From Collinsella aerofaciens (GTDB lineage Bacteria; Actinomycetota; Coriobacteriia; Coriobacteriales; Coriobacteriaceae), in contig NZ_JAQLDU010000005.1 of the NCBI RefSeq assembly GCF_028209625.1, positions 62,001-126,000 of the forward strand: a stretch of DNA of 64,000 bases. The letters are read 5' to 3'. The translations under genes were made by a program, and so were the position numbers. Numbering within the stretch: the stretch's first letter is position 1; every line of letters starts with the position of its first letter. The notes below the pieces were generated by a model, which worked only from the letters and a program-made list of their open reading frames with translations, was not told the DNA's origin and searched no databases. Positions 32,764 through 40,941 of this stretch are shown in pieces.

Positions 32764-34281
32764 ATGGGAACTTATCATAGTACACGAGGACGCACTTTAT
32801 CGTGCTCAAGTAAGGTGGCAATCCGCACCGGCATCGCTCCCGACGGGGGTTTGTTCGTCTCGGACGAGCTTGGCACCCAGCAGCTCGATATCAGCACACT
32901 TGCCGATAAATCGTACTTTGAAATCGCTCAAGATGTGTTGGGAATGTTACTGAATGATTACACGCCCGAAGAAATTTCGGCCTGTGTGAATGAGGCATAC
33001 CGCGGCACGTTTGCAAGCGAAGAGGTCACGCCGCTCGTCAAACTCGACGCCGCACCGGGCGCCGACGCCCCTCAAACCTATGTAATGGAGCTCTTTGGCG
33101 GTCCCACGAGCGCCTTCAAGGACGTCGCCCTGCAAATGCTCCCCCGCCTCATGGCCCGCACCTCCGCCAAGGACGGCGGCGCCGAGCGCATCATGATCGT
33201 CACCGCCACGTCGGGCGACACCGGCAAGGCTGCACTCGCCGGCTTTGCCGATGCTCCGGGCACGGGCATCACCGTCTTTTATCCCGAGGGCAAAGTCAGC
33301 CGCGTGCAGAATCTGCAGATGTCCACGCAGGAGGGCGATAACGTCGCTGTCTGCGGCATCCGCGGCAACTTCGATGACGCCCAGAGCGCCGTCAAGCGCA
33401 TCTTTGCCGATAAGGAGCTTGCCGAGCGCCTGGAGGCCGCCGGCACCGTGCTTTCGAGCGCCAACTCCATCAACGTCGGCCGTTTAGTGCCGCAGGTCGT
33501 CTACTACTTTGCCGCCTATGCGCAGCTGCTGCGTGCCGGCGCTATCGAGGCCGGCGACGCCGTTGAGTTCTGCGTGCCGACCGGCAACTTTGGCGATATC
33601 CTGGCCGGCTACTACGCCAAGCGCATGGGCCTGCCCGTCGCCAAGCTCGTCGTCGCAAGCGACAAGAACAACGTGCTGGCCGACTTTTTGACCACCGGCG
33701 TCTACGACCGCAACCGTCCGTTCTTCACGACCATCTCGCCGTCGATGGACATCCTTATCAGCTCCAACCTGGAGCGCATGCTCTACTTCCTGTCCGACGG
33801 CGACTGCGAGCTCGTTGCCGGCCTTATGGAGCAGCTGGCACAGACCGGTCGCTACGAAGTGCCCGCCAATCTGCTCGCAAAGATTCAGAGCGTCTTTGGC
33901 TGCGGCTGGGCCAGCGAGGACGAAGTCCGCGCTGCCATCAAGAGCTGCTGGGACGCAAACGGCTACGTGATTGACCCGCACACCGCCTGCGGCTATCACG
34001 TCTTTGAAAAAGTCACCCCCGCCGAGGGCGCCAAGGCCCGCGTGCTGCTTTCGACCGCCAGCCCCTACAAGTTCCCGCGCGCCTGCTGCGACGCTCTGGG
34101 CCTCGACGTTCCCGAGGATGATTTTGAGGCTATGCGTGTGCTCGAGCAGGCCACCGATACGGTCGCCCCGGCACAACTTGCCGAGCTCGAGTCCAAGCCC
34201 GTCCGCTTTGAAGACGTCTGCGACGTCGATGAGATGGCAAGCTACGTCGAGTCTGCAGCAAAACGAATGAGCACCAACTAA
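32764..34281 (+). CDS. thrC: Threonine synthase
   Basis: A 505-residue PLP enzyme converting O-phosphohomoserine to threonine. The N-terminus MGTYHSTRG matches family starts; the PLP Lys lies in GGPTSAFKDVALQML, and TATSGDTGKAAL binds the phosphate. The length fits the long (class 1-like) threonine synthases. The ATG at 32764 has GGAGCAG upstream; an earlier in-frame ATG at 32719 adds 15 residues without a site. It is followed by a terminator and a large hairpin before thrB. Confidence 0.95.
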   Translation: MGTYHSTRGRTLSCSSKVAIRTGIAPDGGLFVSDELGTQQLDISTLADKSYFEIAQDVLGMLLNDYTPEEISACVNEAYRGTFASEEVTPLVKLDAAPGADAPQTYVMELFGGPTSAFKDVALQMLPRLMARTSAKDGGAERIMIVTATSGDTGKAALAGFADAPGTGITVFYPEGKVSRVQNLQMSTQEGDNVAVCGIRGNFDDAQSAVKRIFADKELAERLEAAGTVLSSANSINVGRLVPQVVYYFAAYAQLLRAGAIEAGDAVEFCVPTGNFGDILAGYYAKRMGLPVAKLVVASDKNNVLADFLTTGVYDRNRPFFTTISPSMDILISSNLERMLYFLSDGDCELVAGLMEQLAQTGRYEVPANLLAKIQSVFGCGWASEDEVRAAIKSCWDANGYVIDPHTACGYHVFEKVTPAEGAKARVLLSTASPYKFPRACCDALGLDVPEDDFEAMRVLEQATDTVAPAQLAELESKPVRFEDVCDVDEMASYVESAAKRMSTN

Positions 34282-34293
34282 ACCCCTTATTAA

Positions 34294-34325
34294 GCGCCGG
34301 CGAAAGCCGGCGCACCTTCTTTTAT
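34294..34325 (+). terminator. Terminator after thrC
   Basis: GCGCCGGC and GCCGGCGC pair around GAAA and are followed by ACCTTCTTTT. Confidence 0.8.
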
Positions 34326-34359
34326 CAGATAATCCCCGGGATGATGACGAACGCGCACA

Positions 34360-34471
34360 GCGTGCCTGGCTGTTTAGTTCGTCGCGAGTTCCGCACGCAA
34401 AGGAAAGCACTTAATGTGCTTTCCGTCTTGCGCAGGACTGCCCGAGCAGCGAACTAAACAGCCAGGCACGC
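34360..34471. repeat. Large inverted repeat between thrC and thrB
   Basis: Perfect 22-bp arms (34360-34381 and 34450-34471) enclose an inner GGAAAGCAC/GTGCTTTCC hairpin and a TGCGCAGGAC segment resembling the R2 internal loop. The right arm ends only two bases before the AGGAGG of thrB, so the fold could hide or expose that site. Confidence 0.75.
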
Positions 34472-34484
34472 CAGGAGGACTCAC

Positions 34485-35366
34485 ATGATCAAAATCACCG
34501 TCCCAGCAACGAGCGCCAACCTAGGCATCGGCTACGACACCCTCGGCATGGCCGTCAGCCTCTACTCGCACTTCACCTTCGAGCGCGCCGACAAGCTCAC
34601 CATCACGGGCTGCCCCGAGGAGTTTCAAAACGAGAACAACCTAGTCTACGTGAGCTTTGTCGACGCACTGGCCGCATGGGGCGAGCCGGCCTTCCCCGTC
34701 GCCATCGACATTCAGACTGACGTTCCCGTCGCCCGCGGCCTGGGCTCCAGCTCAACCTGCGTCGTCGCCGGCATTATGGCCGCCGCCGCGCTGACAGGCC
34801 ACACCGTCGACCGCGCCGAGCTCGTCCGCATTGCCACCGAGGTCGAGGGCCATCCCGATAACGTCGCCCCCGCCATCCTGGGCGGCGCCGTCTGCTCCTT
34901 TACGCCGACCGATTCGCTCCCCCAGTGCCTGCGCTACGAGGTGAGCGATCGCTTGCGTTTTATTACCGTGATTCCGCCCTACGAGGTACATACGAGCGAG
35001 GCGCGCAAGGTTGTGCCGCAGGAGATTCCACTCTCCACCGCCGTATGGCAAATGGGCCGCATCGCCGGCATGACGCGCGGCCTGGAGACCGGCGACCTGG
35101 ATCTGATTGCCGCCGCCAACGACGACCGCATCCAAGAGCCGTATCGCCGTCGCCTCATCCCCGACTACAACGCCGTGCGCGACACCTGCCTTAACGGCGG
35201 CGCTAAGACCATCTGGATCAGTGGTTCGGGCTCGACCCTCATGGCCGTGACTGACGACACCATCGTGGCAAAGTTCCTACAGGTCAAACTGCGTGAACAG
35301 TTCCCCAAGTGTGACACGCACATTCTGACGTGCGACACGGAAGGCGCCCAGATCGAATACCTGTAG
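34485..35366 (+). CDS. thrB: Homoserine kinase
   Basis: A 293-residue GHMP kinase that phosphorylates homoserine for threonine synthase. Motif 1 is VPATSANLGIGYDTLG, motif 2 VARGLGSSSTCVVAG (ATP loop), and motif 3 KTIWISGSGSTLMAV near the end. AGGAGG stands six bases before the ATG. It sits 203 bp after thrC, separated by a terminator and a large hairpin, so its expression may differ from thrC. An R2 hairpin follows the stop. Confidence 0.95.
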   Translation: MIKITVPATSANLGIGYDTLGMAVSLYSHFTFERADKLTITGCPEEFQNENNLVYVSFVDALAAWGEPAFPVAIDIQTDVPVARGLGSSSTCVVAGIMAAAALTGHTVDRAELVRIATEVEGHPDNVAPAILGGAVCSFTPTDSLPQCLRYEVSDRLRFITVIPPYEVHTSEARKVVPQEIPLSTAVWQMGRIAGMTRGLETGDLDLIAAANDDRIQEPYRRRLIPDYNAVRDTCLNGGAKTIWISGSGSTLMAVTDDTIVAKFLQVKLREQFPKCDTHILTCDTEGAQIEYL

Positions 35367-35387
35367 TCGCCGTACCTTATACCCGCC

Positions 35388-35512
35388 GGGGAGGCCAGGG
35401 GCTTTGCCCCCAAATCGTCCTCGGACATGGCAGGACCCCCGCTGCGCACTTCGTGCGGCGGGGGTCCTGTCGTCCTGCGGAAAGATTTGGGGGCAAAGCC
35501 CCTGGCCTCCCC
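35388..35512. repeat. Large hairpin repeat R2, copy B
   Basis: Perfect 29-bp arms (35388-35416 and 35484-35512) enclose GTCCTCGGACATG (35417-35429), an inner GC hairpin and CGTCCTGCGGAAA (35471-35483). It lies just downstream of thrB. The rest of the gap to 35648 shows nothing else. Confidence 0.85.
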
Positions 35513-35648
35513 TATGTTAACTTCGCTGGCGGCGGCTACAGGGACCTACGCTCTGGAAAGTCGCCGGGCTGATAGTTGCTTTTTATTGGTAGGGGCTCTT
35601 GCTAGGCTGGAGCACTTCCTAGAGGCGGGCATCGGCTGTGTGCTTGGT

Positions 35649-36347
35649 TTAGGCGGCGCTGGTTTCTTTGTATTCGAAGACTGGTTCTAGGAGATCTTCG
35701 ATGTTGCAGTGGAGGGCTTTTGCTATGGCTCTTACGCCTGTTACCGAAGCTTCATTGATGTTTCTCTGGCGCTGCTCGTACATTTGGATTGAGCGGAGTG
35801 ATACGCCCGATTCGTATGCCAGGTCTTGTTGGGTTTTCTTGAGCCGCTTTCTTGCTAGCGCCAGTTTGGTTTGACGAGGTGTTTTCTTCGCCATGTCGCA
35901 AATAAGACGCGTCACACGTTCCTCCGAGGCTTCGTGCCAGGGATGATACAGGTTATGCAGCACATCAAACGGAGCGACATGCAGCAGGTCTTCAAAAGAC
36001 TCTCCCAGGCGCCACTGCAGATACGCCAATATCCAGCCCGTCCAGTATTCCGGTGTTTTCTCAAATCGATAGGTGCGGTCCGGCATAGACCTGGCTTCAT
36101 AGCCCGACCTTTCGGCGATCAGTGCGAACAGCTCAACGCCCGATTTTCCCGATACGACCCATGCGTTGCCACGCTCAAACTCGCGGGCAACCCCGCTCAG
36201 ACAAAAGAGTTCAGCAACTTCAGATCCTTCTGCTCCATAGTCATTGACGGCATAGTCAAAGCAGTCACCGAGGTTGTTCATTGCATCCTCGAGGTAGTAG
36301 ACGGGGTATGTCCTACTCGGCCCACAATCCGTTAACTCTTGGATCAT
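35649..36347 (-). CDS. HTH protein, probable antitoxin of a DUF3990 module
   Basis: A 232-residue protein. The C-terminal part (about 155-225) is an XRE helix-turn-helix: RLKKTQQDLAYESGVSLRSIQMYEQRQRNINEASVTGVRAIAKAL. The N-terminal 150 residues are a separate domain resembling DUF3791-like partners (YAVNDYGAEGSEVAELFCLSGVAREFERG ...). It overlaps the end of the DUF3990-like gene upstream by 35 bp. The likely job is to neutralise that protein and repress the shared promoter at the 37012-37058 palindromes. Confidence 0.75.
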   Translation of the reverse strand: MIQELTDCGPSRTYPVYYLEDAMNNLGDCFDYAVNDYGAEGSEVAELFCLSGVAREFERGNAWVVSGKSGVELFALIAERSGYEARSMPDRTYRFEKTPEYWTGWILAYLQWRLGESFEDLLHVAPFDVLHNLYHPWHEASEERVTRLICDMAKKTPRQTKLALARKRLKKTQQDLAYESGVSLRSIQMYEQRQRNINEASVTGVRAIAKALHCNIEDLLEPVFEYKETSAA

Positions 36348-36996
36348 TTAAATCAACCCTCCCTGCCATTAAATCCCTAATGTCGACACCTTCGGAATCG
36401 AACCCGTTAACCGTATCCAAGTATTTGCGTCGAGCATTCTGCTCACGCTCAAAACGCTTGGGATAAAACTCAGACCCCGAAGCCTGCTTCCAATCGCAGA
36501 ATCTAATCACCGAAAAAGCGCGCTCGCTCATAAGAGCATATTGAATACCCAAATCACCCAAGCGCATGATACGTTGCAGCTGTCTGAGCGATATCATGCC
36601 GCTGACAAACTGTCTTGCAAACGAAAAATAGGAGTCGTCAGCGCGATAGCCCCGAATAACGTCATATGAAGAAATATCAATCAGGCAGTTATCAAGTAGA
36701 AATCGTAGCCCTTCGCGCGCCAATGGCGTCGAGACATTGAACTCTCTGTTATTCGCCAGAATTGCAAGCCAGTTGAGAATCGAGAACTCACCTGATTCCA
36801 AATCCAAAATCGCAAGACCATCTAAATCAAGCTCATATCGATTCGCAATGCCATCAGACTCGGTCCGACATGCCCATTCCATCGCCATTTCCTCATGTGG
36901 CGTGCAATAAAACCCACGCCCATAGTCGTTGAACTGTCTACATCTATCCAGCGATGGATGTTCGACAACAACCTCCGACCCGTGCCATAGCTCCAT
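36313..36996 (-). CDS. DUF3990-like protein, candidate ADP-ribosyltransferase-fold toxin
   Basis: A 227-residue protein beginning MELWHGSEVVVEHPSLDRCRQFNDYGRGFYCT. The LWHGS start and the D(Y/F)GRGFY(C/L)T segment are the hallmarks of DUF3990, a family with an ART-like fold found in toxin-antitoxin-like pairs. Enzyme activity is inferred and target unknown. GGAGGT stands four bases before the ATG at 36996; a TTG start four codons earlier is the alternative. GC content is clearly lower than in flanking genes, consistent with transfer. It is the first gene of the pair. Confidence 0.75.
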   Translation of the reverse strand: MELWHGSEVVVEHPSLDRCRQFNDYGRGFYCTPHEEMAMEWACRTESDGIANRYELDLDGLAILDLESGEFSILNWLAILANNREFNVSTPLAREGLRFLLDNCLIDISSYDVIRGYRADDSYFSFARQFVSGMISLRQLQRIMRLGDLGIQYALMSERAFSVIRFCDWKQASGSEFYPKRFEREQNARRKYLDTVNGFDSEGVDIRDLMAGRVDLNDPRVNGLWAE

Positions 36997-37011
36997 AGCG
37001 ACCTCCAAAAA

Positions 37012-37058
37012 ATATCACCTCAGTGATAGTTTACCAATAACTATCACTGAGGTGATAT
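37012..37058 (-). promoter_or_regulatory. Double palindromic operator of the DUF3990/HTH pair
   Basis: The two 20-bp arms (37012-37031 and 37039-37058) are exact complements. Each arm also contains a smaller palindrome, TATCAC-N4-GTGATA (37013-37028 and 37042-37057), so there are two equal sites with centres 29 bp apart, 16 bp upstream of the toxin-like gene. Two HTH dimers could bind side by side. Confidence 0.75.
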
Positions 37059-37086
37059 AGATAGGAGCTTTGGGGGGTTAACCTGA

Positions 37087-37677
37087 TTAGAGGCAAGCCT
37101 CAGCGATGCGGCGCTTGAGCTCGTCGATGCCCACACCGGTCTGGGAGCTTGTGATGATTACGTTCTCGGCCGGGACATTGAGCTGCTTTTTGATGGCTGC
37201 TGCCTGGCGGGCCTGCTGGGTGCGGCTGAGCTTGTCGGCCTTGGTGAGACAGACGATAAAGTTGAACTCGTTGCCCTGCAGATAGTCGATCATGTCGTGA
37301 TCGAGCTTGCTGGGGTCGTGACGAATGTCCACCAGCGAGACGACCAAGTTAAAGCTGCGCTCCGAGTCGAAGAAGTCGCCGATAAGCTCTGCCCAGCGGT
37401 CGCGCTCGGCCTTGGAACGACGGGCGAAACCGTAACCCGGCAGGTCCACGAAATGCACGTCGTCGGCCTCAAAGAAGTTGATGTTGCTCGTCTTGCCCGG
37501 CGTGCTGGAAACCTTGACCAGGTTCTTGCGGCCAAAAAGCTTGTTCATAATCGACGACTTGCCCACGTTGGAGCGGCCGACAAAGCTCACCTCGGGGCAG
37601 GTGGACTCGGGAATCTGCGAAACCTTGCCATAGCTGGCAACGAACTTGGCAAGCTGGTAGTTAATGGAATCGGCCAT
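37087..37677 (-). CDS. engB: Ribosome biogenesis GTPase YihA/EngB
   Basis: A 196-residue GTPase needed for large ribosomal subunit assembly in related proteins. G1 is GRSNVGKSSIMN, G3 DLPGYGFA, G4 TKADKL, and a switch region SSTPGKTSNINFF. The ATG at 37677 has AAGGAG 5 bases upstream. It lies 38 bp upstream of no further gene on its strand except the toxin-like operon, and mtnN precedes it closely on the same strand. Confidence 0.95.
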   Translation of the reverse strand: MADSINYQLAKFVASYGKVSQIPESTCPEVSFVGRSNVGKSSIMNKLFGRKNLVKVSSTPGKTSNINFFEADDVHFVDLPGYGFARRSKAERDRWAELIGDFFDSERSFNLVVSLVDIRHDPSKLDHDMIDYLQGNEFNFIVCLTKADKLSRTQQARQAAAIKKQLNVPAENVIITSSQTGVGIDELKRRIAEACL

Positions 37678-37715
37678 GGACACTCCTTGGTCGTAGGTTC
37701 TTACAAAAGAGCGCG

Positions 37716-38456
37716 CTAATAGATAGCAGCGATACGGCGGACGATATCGAGCGTAATGCCACTCGCGGTACGGGCATACTCGAACAGGTCGAACTCACGG
37801 TCGCAAATCGCATCGTACGCCTCGTCACAATTATCGCTGATAGCGCGCAACACCAGGCAATCGACACCATTTTTAGTTGCGACATGGGCAATCGCCGCGC
37901 CCTCCATGCCAACACAATCGGCATGCGTCGCCTCGATAGCGTCGTTGCGCATGGCGGCACCCGTCACAAAACGGTTGCCCGTGGCAATCGTGCCGACCAG
38001 GAACTGCTTGGTGCCCTCGTTCGAAGCGGCTGCATTTGTCGAAGCATTGACAAAGCCACGCTCAGCAAGCACATCGGCAGCAATATCGACCAGCGCAGGC
38101 GTCGAGCCAAACTCCTCGAGCCCCGGTGCAGACTCGGCGATAAGCGCGGTATCGGTATCCAGATAGCGCAGGCGTTTGCCAATGACTACGTCGTCGATAT
38201 GGAGCTTGGGGTTCAAACCGCCTGCAATGCCCGAAAACACAACAGCCTGCGGAGCATACTTGCTAATGAGGTGCTGTGTTGCGGCGGCAGCGTTCACGGT
38301 ACCCATGCCCGCCGTTGTGGCGACAACTGTCAGTCCGTCGAGCCCGCCGGCCACAACGTTCAAGCCCGCCTCCTGTACCATGCAAACGTTACTCAACTCT
38401 TCCTTAATCTGCATGATCTCTTTTTCGAGCGCACCGATAATCGCGATGGTAGCCAT
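37716..38456 (-). CDS. mtnN: 5'-methylthioadenosine/S-adenosylhomocysteine nucleosidase
   Basis: A 246-residue nucleosidase that splits adenine from methylthioadenosine and S-adenosylhomocysteine, recycling products of SAM-dependent reactions. N-terminal IAIIGALEKEIMQIKEEL, FSGIAGGLNPKLHIDDVVIG, the catalytic Glu region VGMEGAAIAHVA and catalytic Asp in RAISDNCDE are visible. I used the ATG at 38456 (MATIAIIG). It sits 38 bp upstream of engB on the same strand. Confidence 0.94.
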   Translation of the reverse strand: MATIAIIGALEKEIMQIKEELSNVCMVQEAGLNVVAGGLDGLTVVATTAGMGTVNAAAATQHLISKYAPQAVVFSGIAGGLNPKLHIDDVVIGKRLRYLDTDTALIAESAPGLEEFGSTPALVDIAADVLAERGFVNASTNAAASNEGTKQFLVGTIATGNRFVTGAAMRNDAIEATHADCVGMEGAAIAHVATKNGVDCLVLRAISDNCDEAYDAICDREFDLFEYARTASGITLDIVRRIAAIY

Positions 38457-38534
38457 ACCATTCCCCAAACCTATACGAAATTCTCAACCACGGTATGGTA
38501 CCAGCATTTTGTTTGACCTCGCCAAACGAACACG

Positions 38535-38756
38535 CTAAGCCAGTGCAGCTCGCATATCAAACAGAGCCTTTGCAATCACGGCCGTAACCTCGCTCGAGCG
38601 GTCGCTCCACGGCATCGATGTCATGACGCTCATGACATAGGTACAGCCATCGATGCCGATAAGGCCCGCATCGCATGTCGAATAGTAACCATCCTCGCTA
38701 ATCCAGCCTGCCTTGTCGCGCACCAAAACCTGCTCGTCCGCAATGCCATCACGCAC
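38535..38756 (-). pseudogene. Remnant of a beta-lactamase-like serine hydrolase (C-terminal part only)
   Basis: About 73 codons read KAGWISEDGYYSTCDAGLIG ... YVMSVMTSMPW and a helical end, the C-terminal part of class A beta-lactamase-like hydrolases including the KTG-equivalent KAG. The N-terminal half with the SxxK nucleophile is absent; a stop codon stands directly in front of the fragment. It is probably a truncated leftover with no function. Confidence 0.65.
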
Positions 38757-38805
38757 TCATTTAAGTCTGTCCTCAATGAGTGCCCTTGGGGGCGAAAATG
38801 GATCG

Positions 38806-39624
38806 CTAGCCGATGGCGTTTTTGAGTTCGGCGCGGCGCTTTTTCATGCCCATCATGACGGCGTTGCGCAGCTCGGGCATGCGAGCGGTATCCATCTGAG
38901 GCACGCCCTCAAGCTTATAGGGAATCCCCAACTGCTCATATTTGACGACACCCATCGTATGATACGGCAGCATTTCCAGGCCCGCCACGTTGTGCCACGG
39001 GGCAATCAGGCGGCCGAGCGCCTCACACTCCTCCGCCGTGTCAGTAATGCCCGGCACCACCACGTGGCGAATAACGACCTTAATCTTGCGATGGGCAAGC
39101 TCATCGCCAAACGCCAGGATGCGTGCGGGATCACAACCGGTTAGCTTTTTATGCTCGACCGGGTCGGCATGCTTAATATCGAGCAGTACCATGTCGGTCT
39201 CGTTGAGCACGGCATCGAACTTCTCGGGATGCTGAGGGTCGAAGGCGTAGCCACAGCTATCCAGGCAGGTATGTACACGACCATCGGGGTTGTTGTGCAT
39301 TGCACGGAACAGGTCGGCCAAAAACTCGGGCTGCAGAAGTGGCTCGCCGCCCGAAACCGTAATTCCGCCGCTGCGGTAAAACTCATGATTGCTCTGGAAC
39401 TCGTCCATCAGGTGCTCGACGGTCACCATCGTGCCGCCGTTAACCGACCAGGTATCGGGATTGTGGCAATACGCGCAGCGCATGGGACAGCCCTGGACAA
39501 ACACTACGAAGCGGATGCCGGGTCCGTCGACCGTACCCATCGTTTCAATCGAATGTACGCGGCCCAGGGCAAACGCGGAGTCCTCGGGACGAGCGTCCAC
39601 ACCCTCGAGCGTCATCTCAGCCAT
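38806..39624 (-). CDS. pflA: Pyruvate formate-lyase activating enzyme
   Basis: A 272-residue radical SAM enzyme that installs the glycyl radical on pyruvate formate-lyase. The cluster motif is CPMRCAYC, preceded by GTVDGPGIRFVVFVQG, then the SAM-binding SGGEPLLQPEF. I chose the ATG at 39624 because AGGTAAGG precedes it; the ATG at 39645 lacks such a site. Its substrate is encoded about 9 kb away as two separate proteins (48439-48690 and 48776-50827), so it should act on the small glycyl-radical protein or on the assembled complex. Confidence 0.93.
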   Translation of the reverse strand: MAEMTLEGVDARPEDSAFALGRVHSIETMGTVDGPGIRFVVFVQGCPMRCAYCHNPDTWSVNGGTMVTVEHLMDEFQSNHEFYRSGGITVSGGEPLLQPEFLADLFRAMHNNPDGRVHTCLDSCGYAFDPQHPEKFDAVLNETDMVLLDIKHADPVEHKKLTGCDPARILAFGDELAHRKIKVVIRHVVVPGITDTAEECEALGRLIAPWHNVAGLEMLPYHTMGVVKYEQLGIPYKLEGVPQMDTARMPELRNAVMMGMKKRRAELKNAIG

Positions 39625-39744
39625 TCCCGCTACCTTACCTCTCATTGGTTTTAGTTACATAAATGCCAGAGCCATTCTAGCCCATACGCATGATGGTGAA
39701 ACGGTTTAGTGGTCAATTGGGTTGTTCTATTTGGCCCCACACAA

Positions 39745-39781
39745 AAGCGGCGGGAAGGTTGTCACAACCCACCCGCCGCCG
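39745..39781 (-). terminator. Terminator after the DegV gene
   Basis: On the minus strand GGCGGCGGG and CCCGCCGC pair, with GGTTGT/ACAACC inside, followed by TTTTGTGTG. Confidence 0.75.
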
Positions 39782-39810
39782 AGACAATAGATATCGATAG
39801 ACGCCAGGCC

Positions 39811-40665
39811 TTACGCCTTGAGCGTGAGCACCGCGCCGAAGGCGGTCGGGCCGCAATGGCTCGAGATGACGCCGCCGACCTGAGTCCAGGTAATGTCCTT
39901 AAAGCCCAGGTCGTGCGCATAGACTTCCATGTCGTCGCGCAGCTCCTCGGAAAGACCTACCGAATATGCCAAGCCAATGTGCGAGTAGTCGATCTCGCCC
40001 TTGGCAACCATGTGGTCAATAAAGGCGCGGGCGCATTTGAGCATAGAGCCGCGGAACTTCTTGGTTGCCACGAACTTGCCGCCCGTTACCTCAATGCAGG
40101 GCTTAATCTTGAGCAGATGGGCGCCCAGGAACGCGACGTTGGACAAGCGACCGCCCGCCTTAAGGAAGGCAAGGTCCGTAGGAACAAAGCCCAGCAGCAC
40201 GCGGTCCATGACGGAGTTCGTAAATGCAAAGATCTCGTCGACGGTGGCATCGGGGTGAGCCTCGATGTATTTGGCAGTCTCGACGACAACGAGCGACTGG
40301 CCCACCGAGACAAAGCGCGTGTCCATGGAGAACACGTAGTCGCGCCCCTGGGCCGCAATCTTAGAGGACTGATGCGAACAGGTCGTGGCCTCGGAATATG
40401 CAAGATGCAAAATGGTCGCATCGGGCTGCTCGGCATGAATGCGGTCGTACACATGCGCAAAATCCGCTGGCGAACAGCCACTGGTCTTGGGCATCACACC
40501 CAACTCGTTGCAGCGCGAGTATATCTCAAGCGGATCGATCGAACCGTCCTCGACGGTCTCGTCACCAATCGTGACATGCATAGGCACGCGCACGATGCCG
40601 TAGCGCTCGCAGAGCTCCGGCGTCACATCCGACCCAGACTCAACCACGATTACGTACTTGCCCAT
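39811..40665 (-). CDS. DegV family fatty acid-binding protein
   Basis: A 284-residue protein starting MGKYVIVVESGSDVTPELCERYGI. It has the two-lobed DegV layout with SGCSPADFAHVYDR in the first lobe and LKIKPCIEVTGGKFVATKKFRG in the second. Known members bind fatty acids and the FakB type presents them to a kinase (FakA) for phosphorylation; no FakA gene is nearby. The ATG at 40665 gives normal family length; upstream in-frame ATGs would add unsupported residues. Confidence 0.88.
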   Translation of the reverse strand: MGKYVIVVESGSDVTPELCERYGIVRVPMHVTIGDETVEDGSIDPLEIYSRCNELGVMPKTSGCSPADFAHVYDRIHAEQPDATILHLAYSEATTCSHQSSKIAAQGRDYVFSMDTRFVSVGQSLVVVETAKYIEAHPDATVDEIFAFTNSVMDRVLLGFVPTDLAFLKAGGRLSNVAFLGAHLLKIKPCIEVTGGKFVATKKFRGSMLKCARAFIDHMVAKGEIDYSHIGLAYSVGLSEELRDDMEVYAHDLGFKDITWTQVGGVISSHCGPTAFGAVLTLKA

Positions 40666-40941
40666 TATTATCACGACCCATCTCGACATTGGCTTTTCAA
40701 TACATGGCACGCGCCGCCGCACTGTTGCACAACGGCGGCAGAGCGCCAAAGAGACGCCGCCCCTTGCACACAACAAAGGACAGCGTCTCCCTGGAAAACT
40801 CCGTGCTTATTTAGGATTCTACACGGTTTGCAACAATGTGTTACTTACTCCGCAAACGGTAGCTATACACGATAAACGGTAGTTCGCTGCGGCAACTGCG
40901 ACACATTCCGCCCGGCAAGTCCAATCGTGCTCCACGCACGG

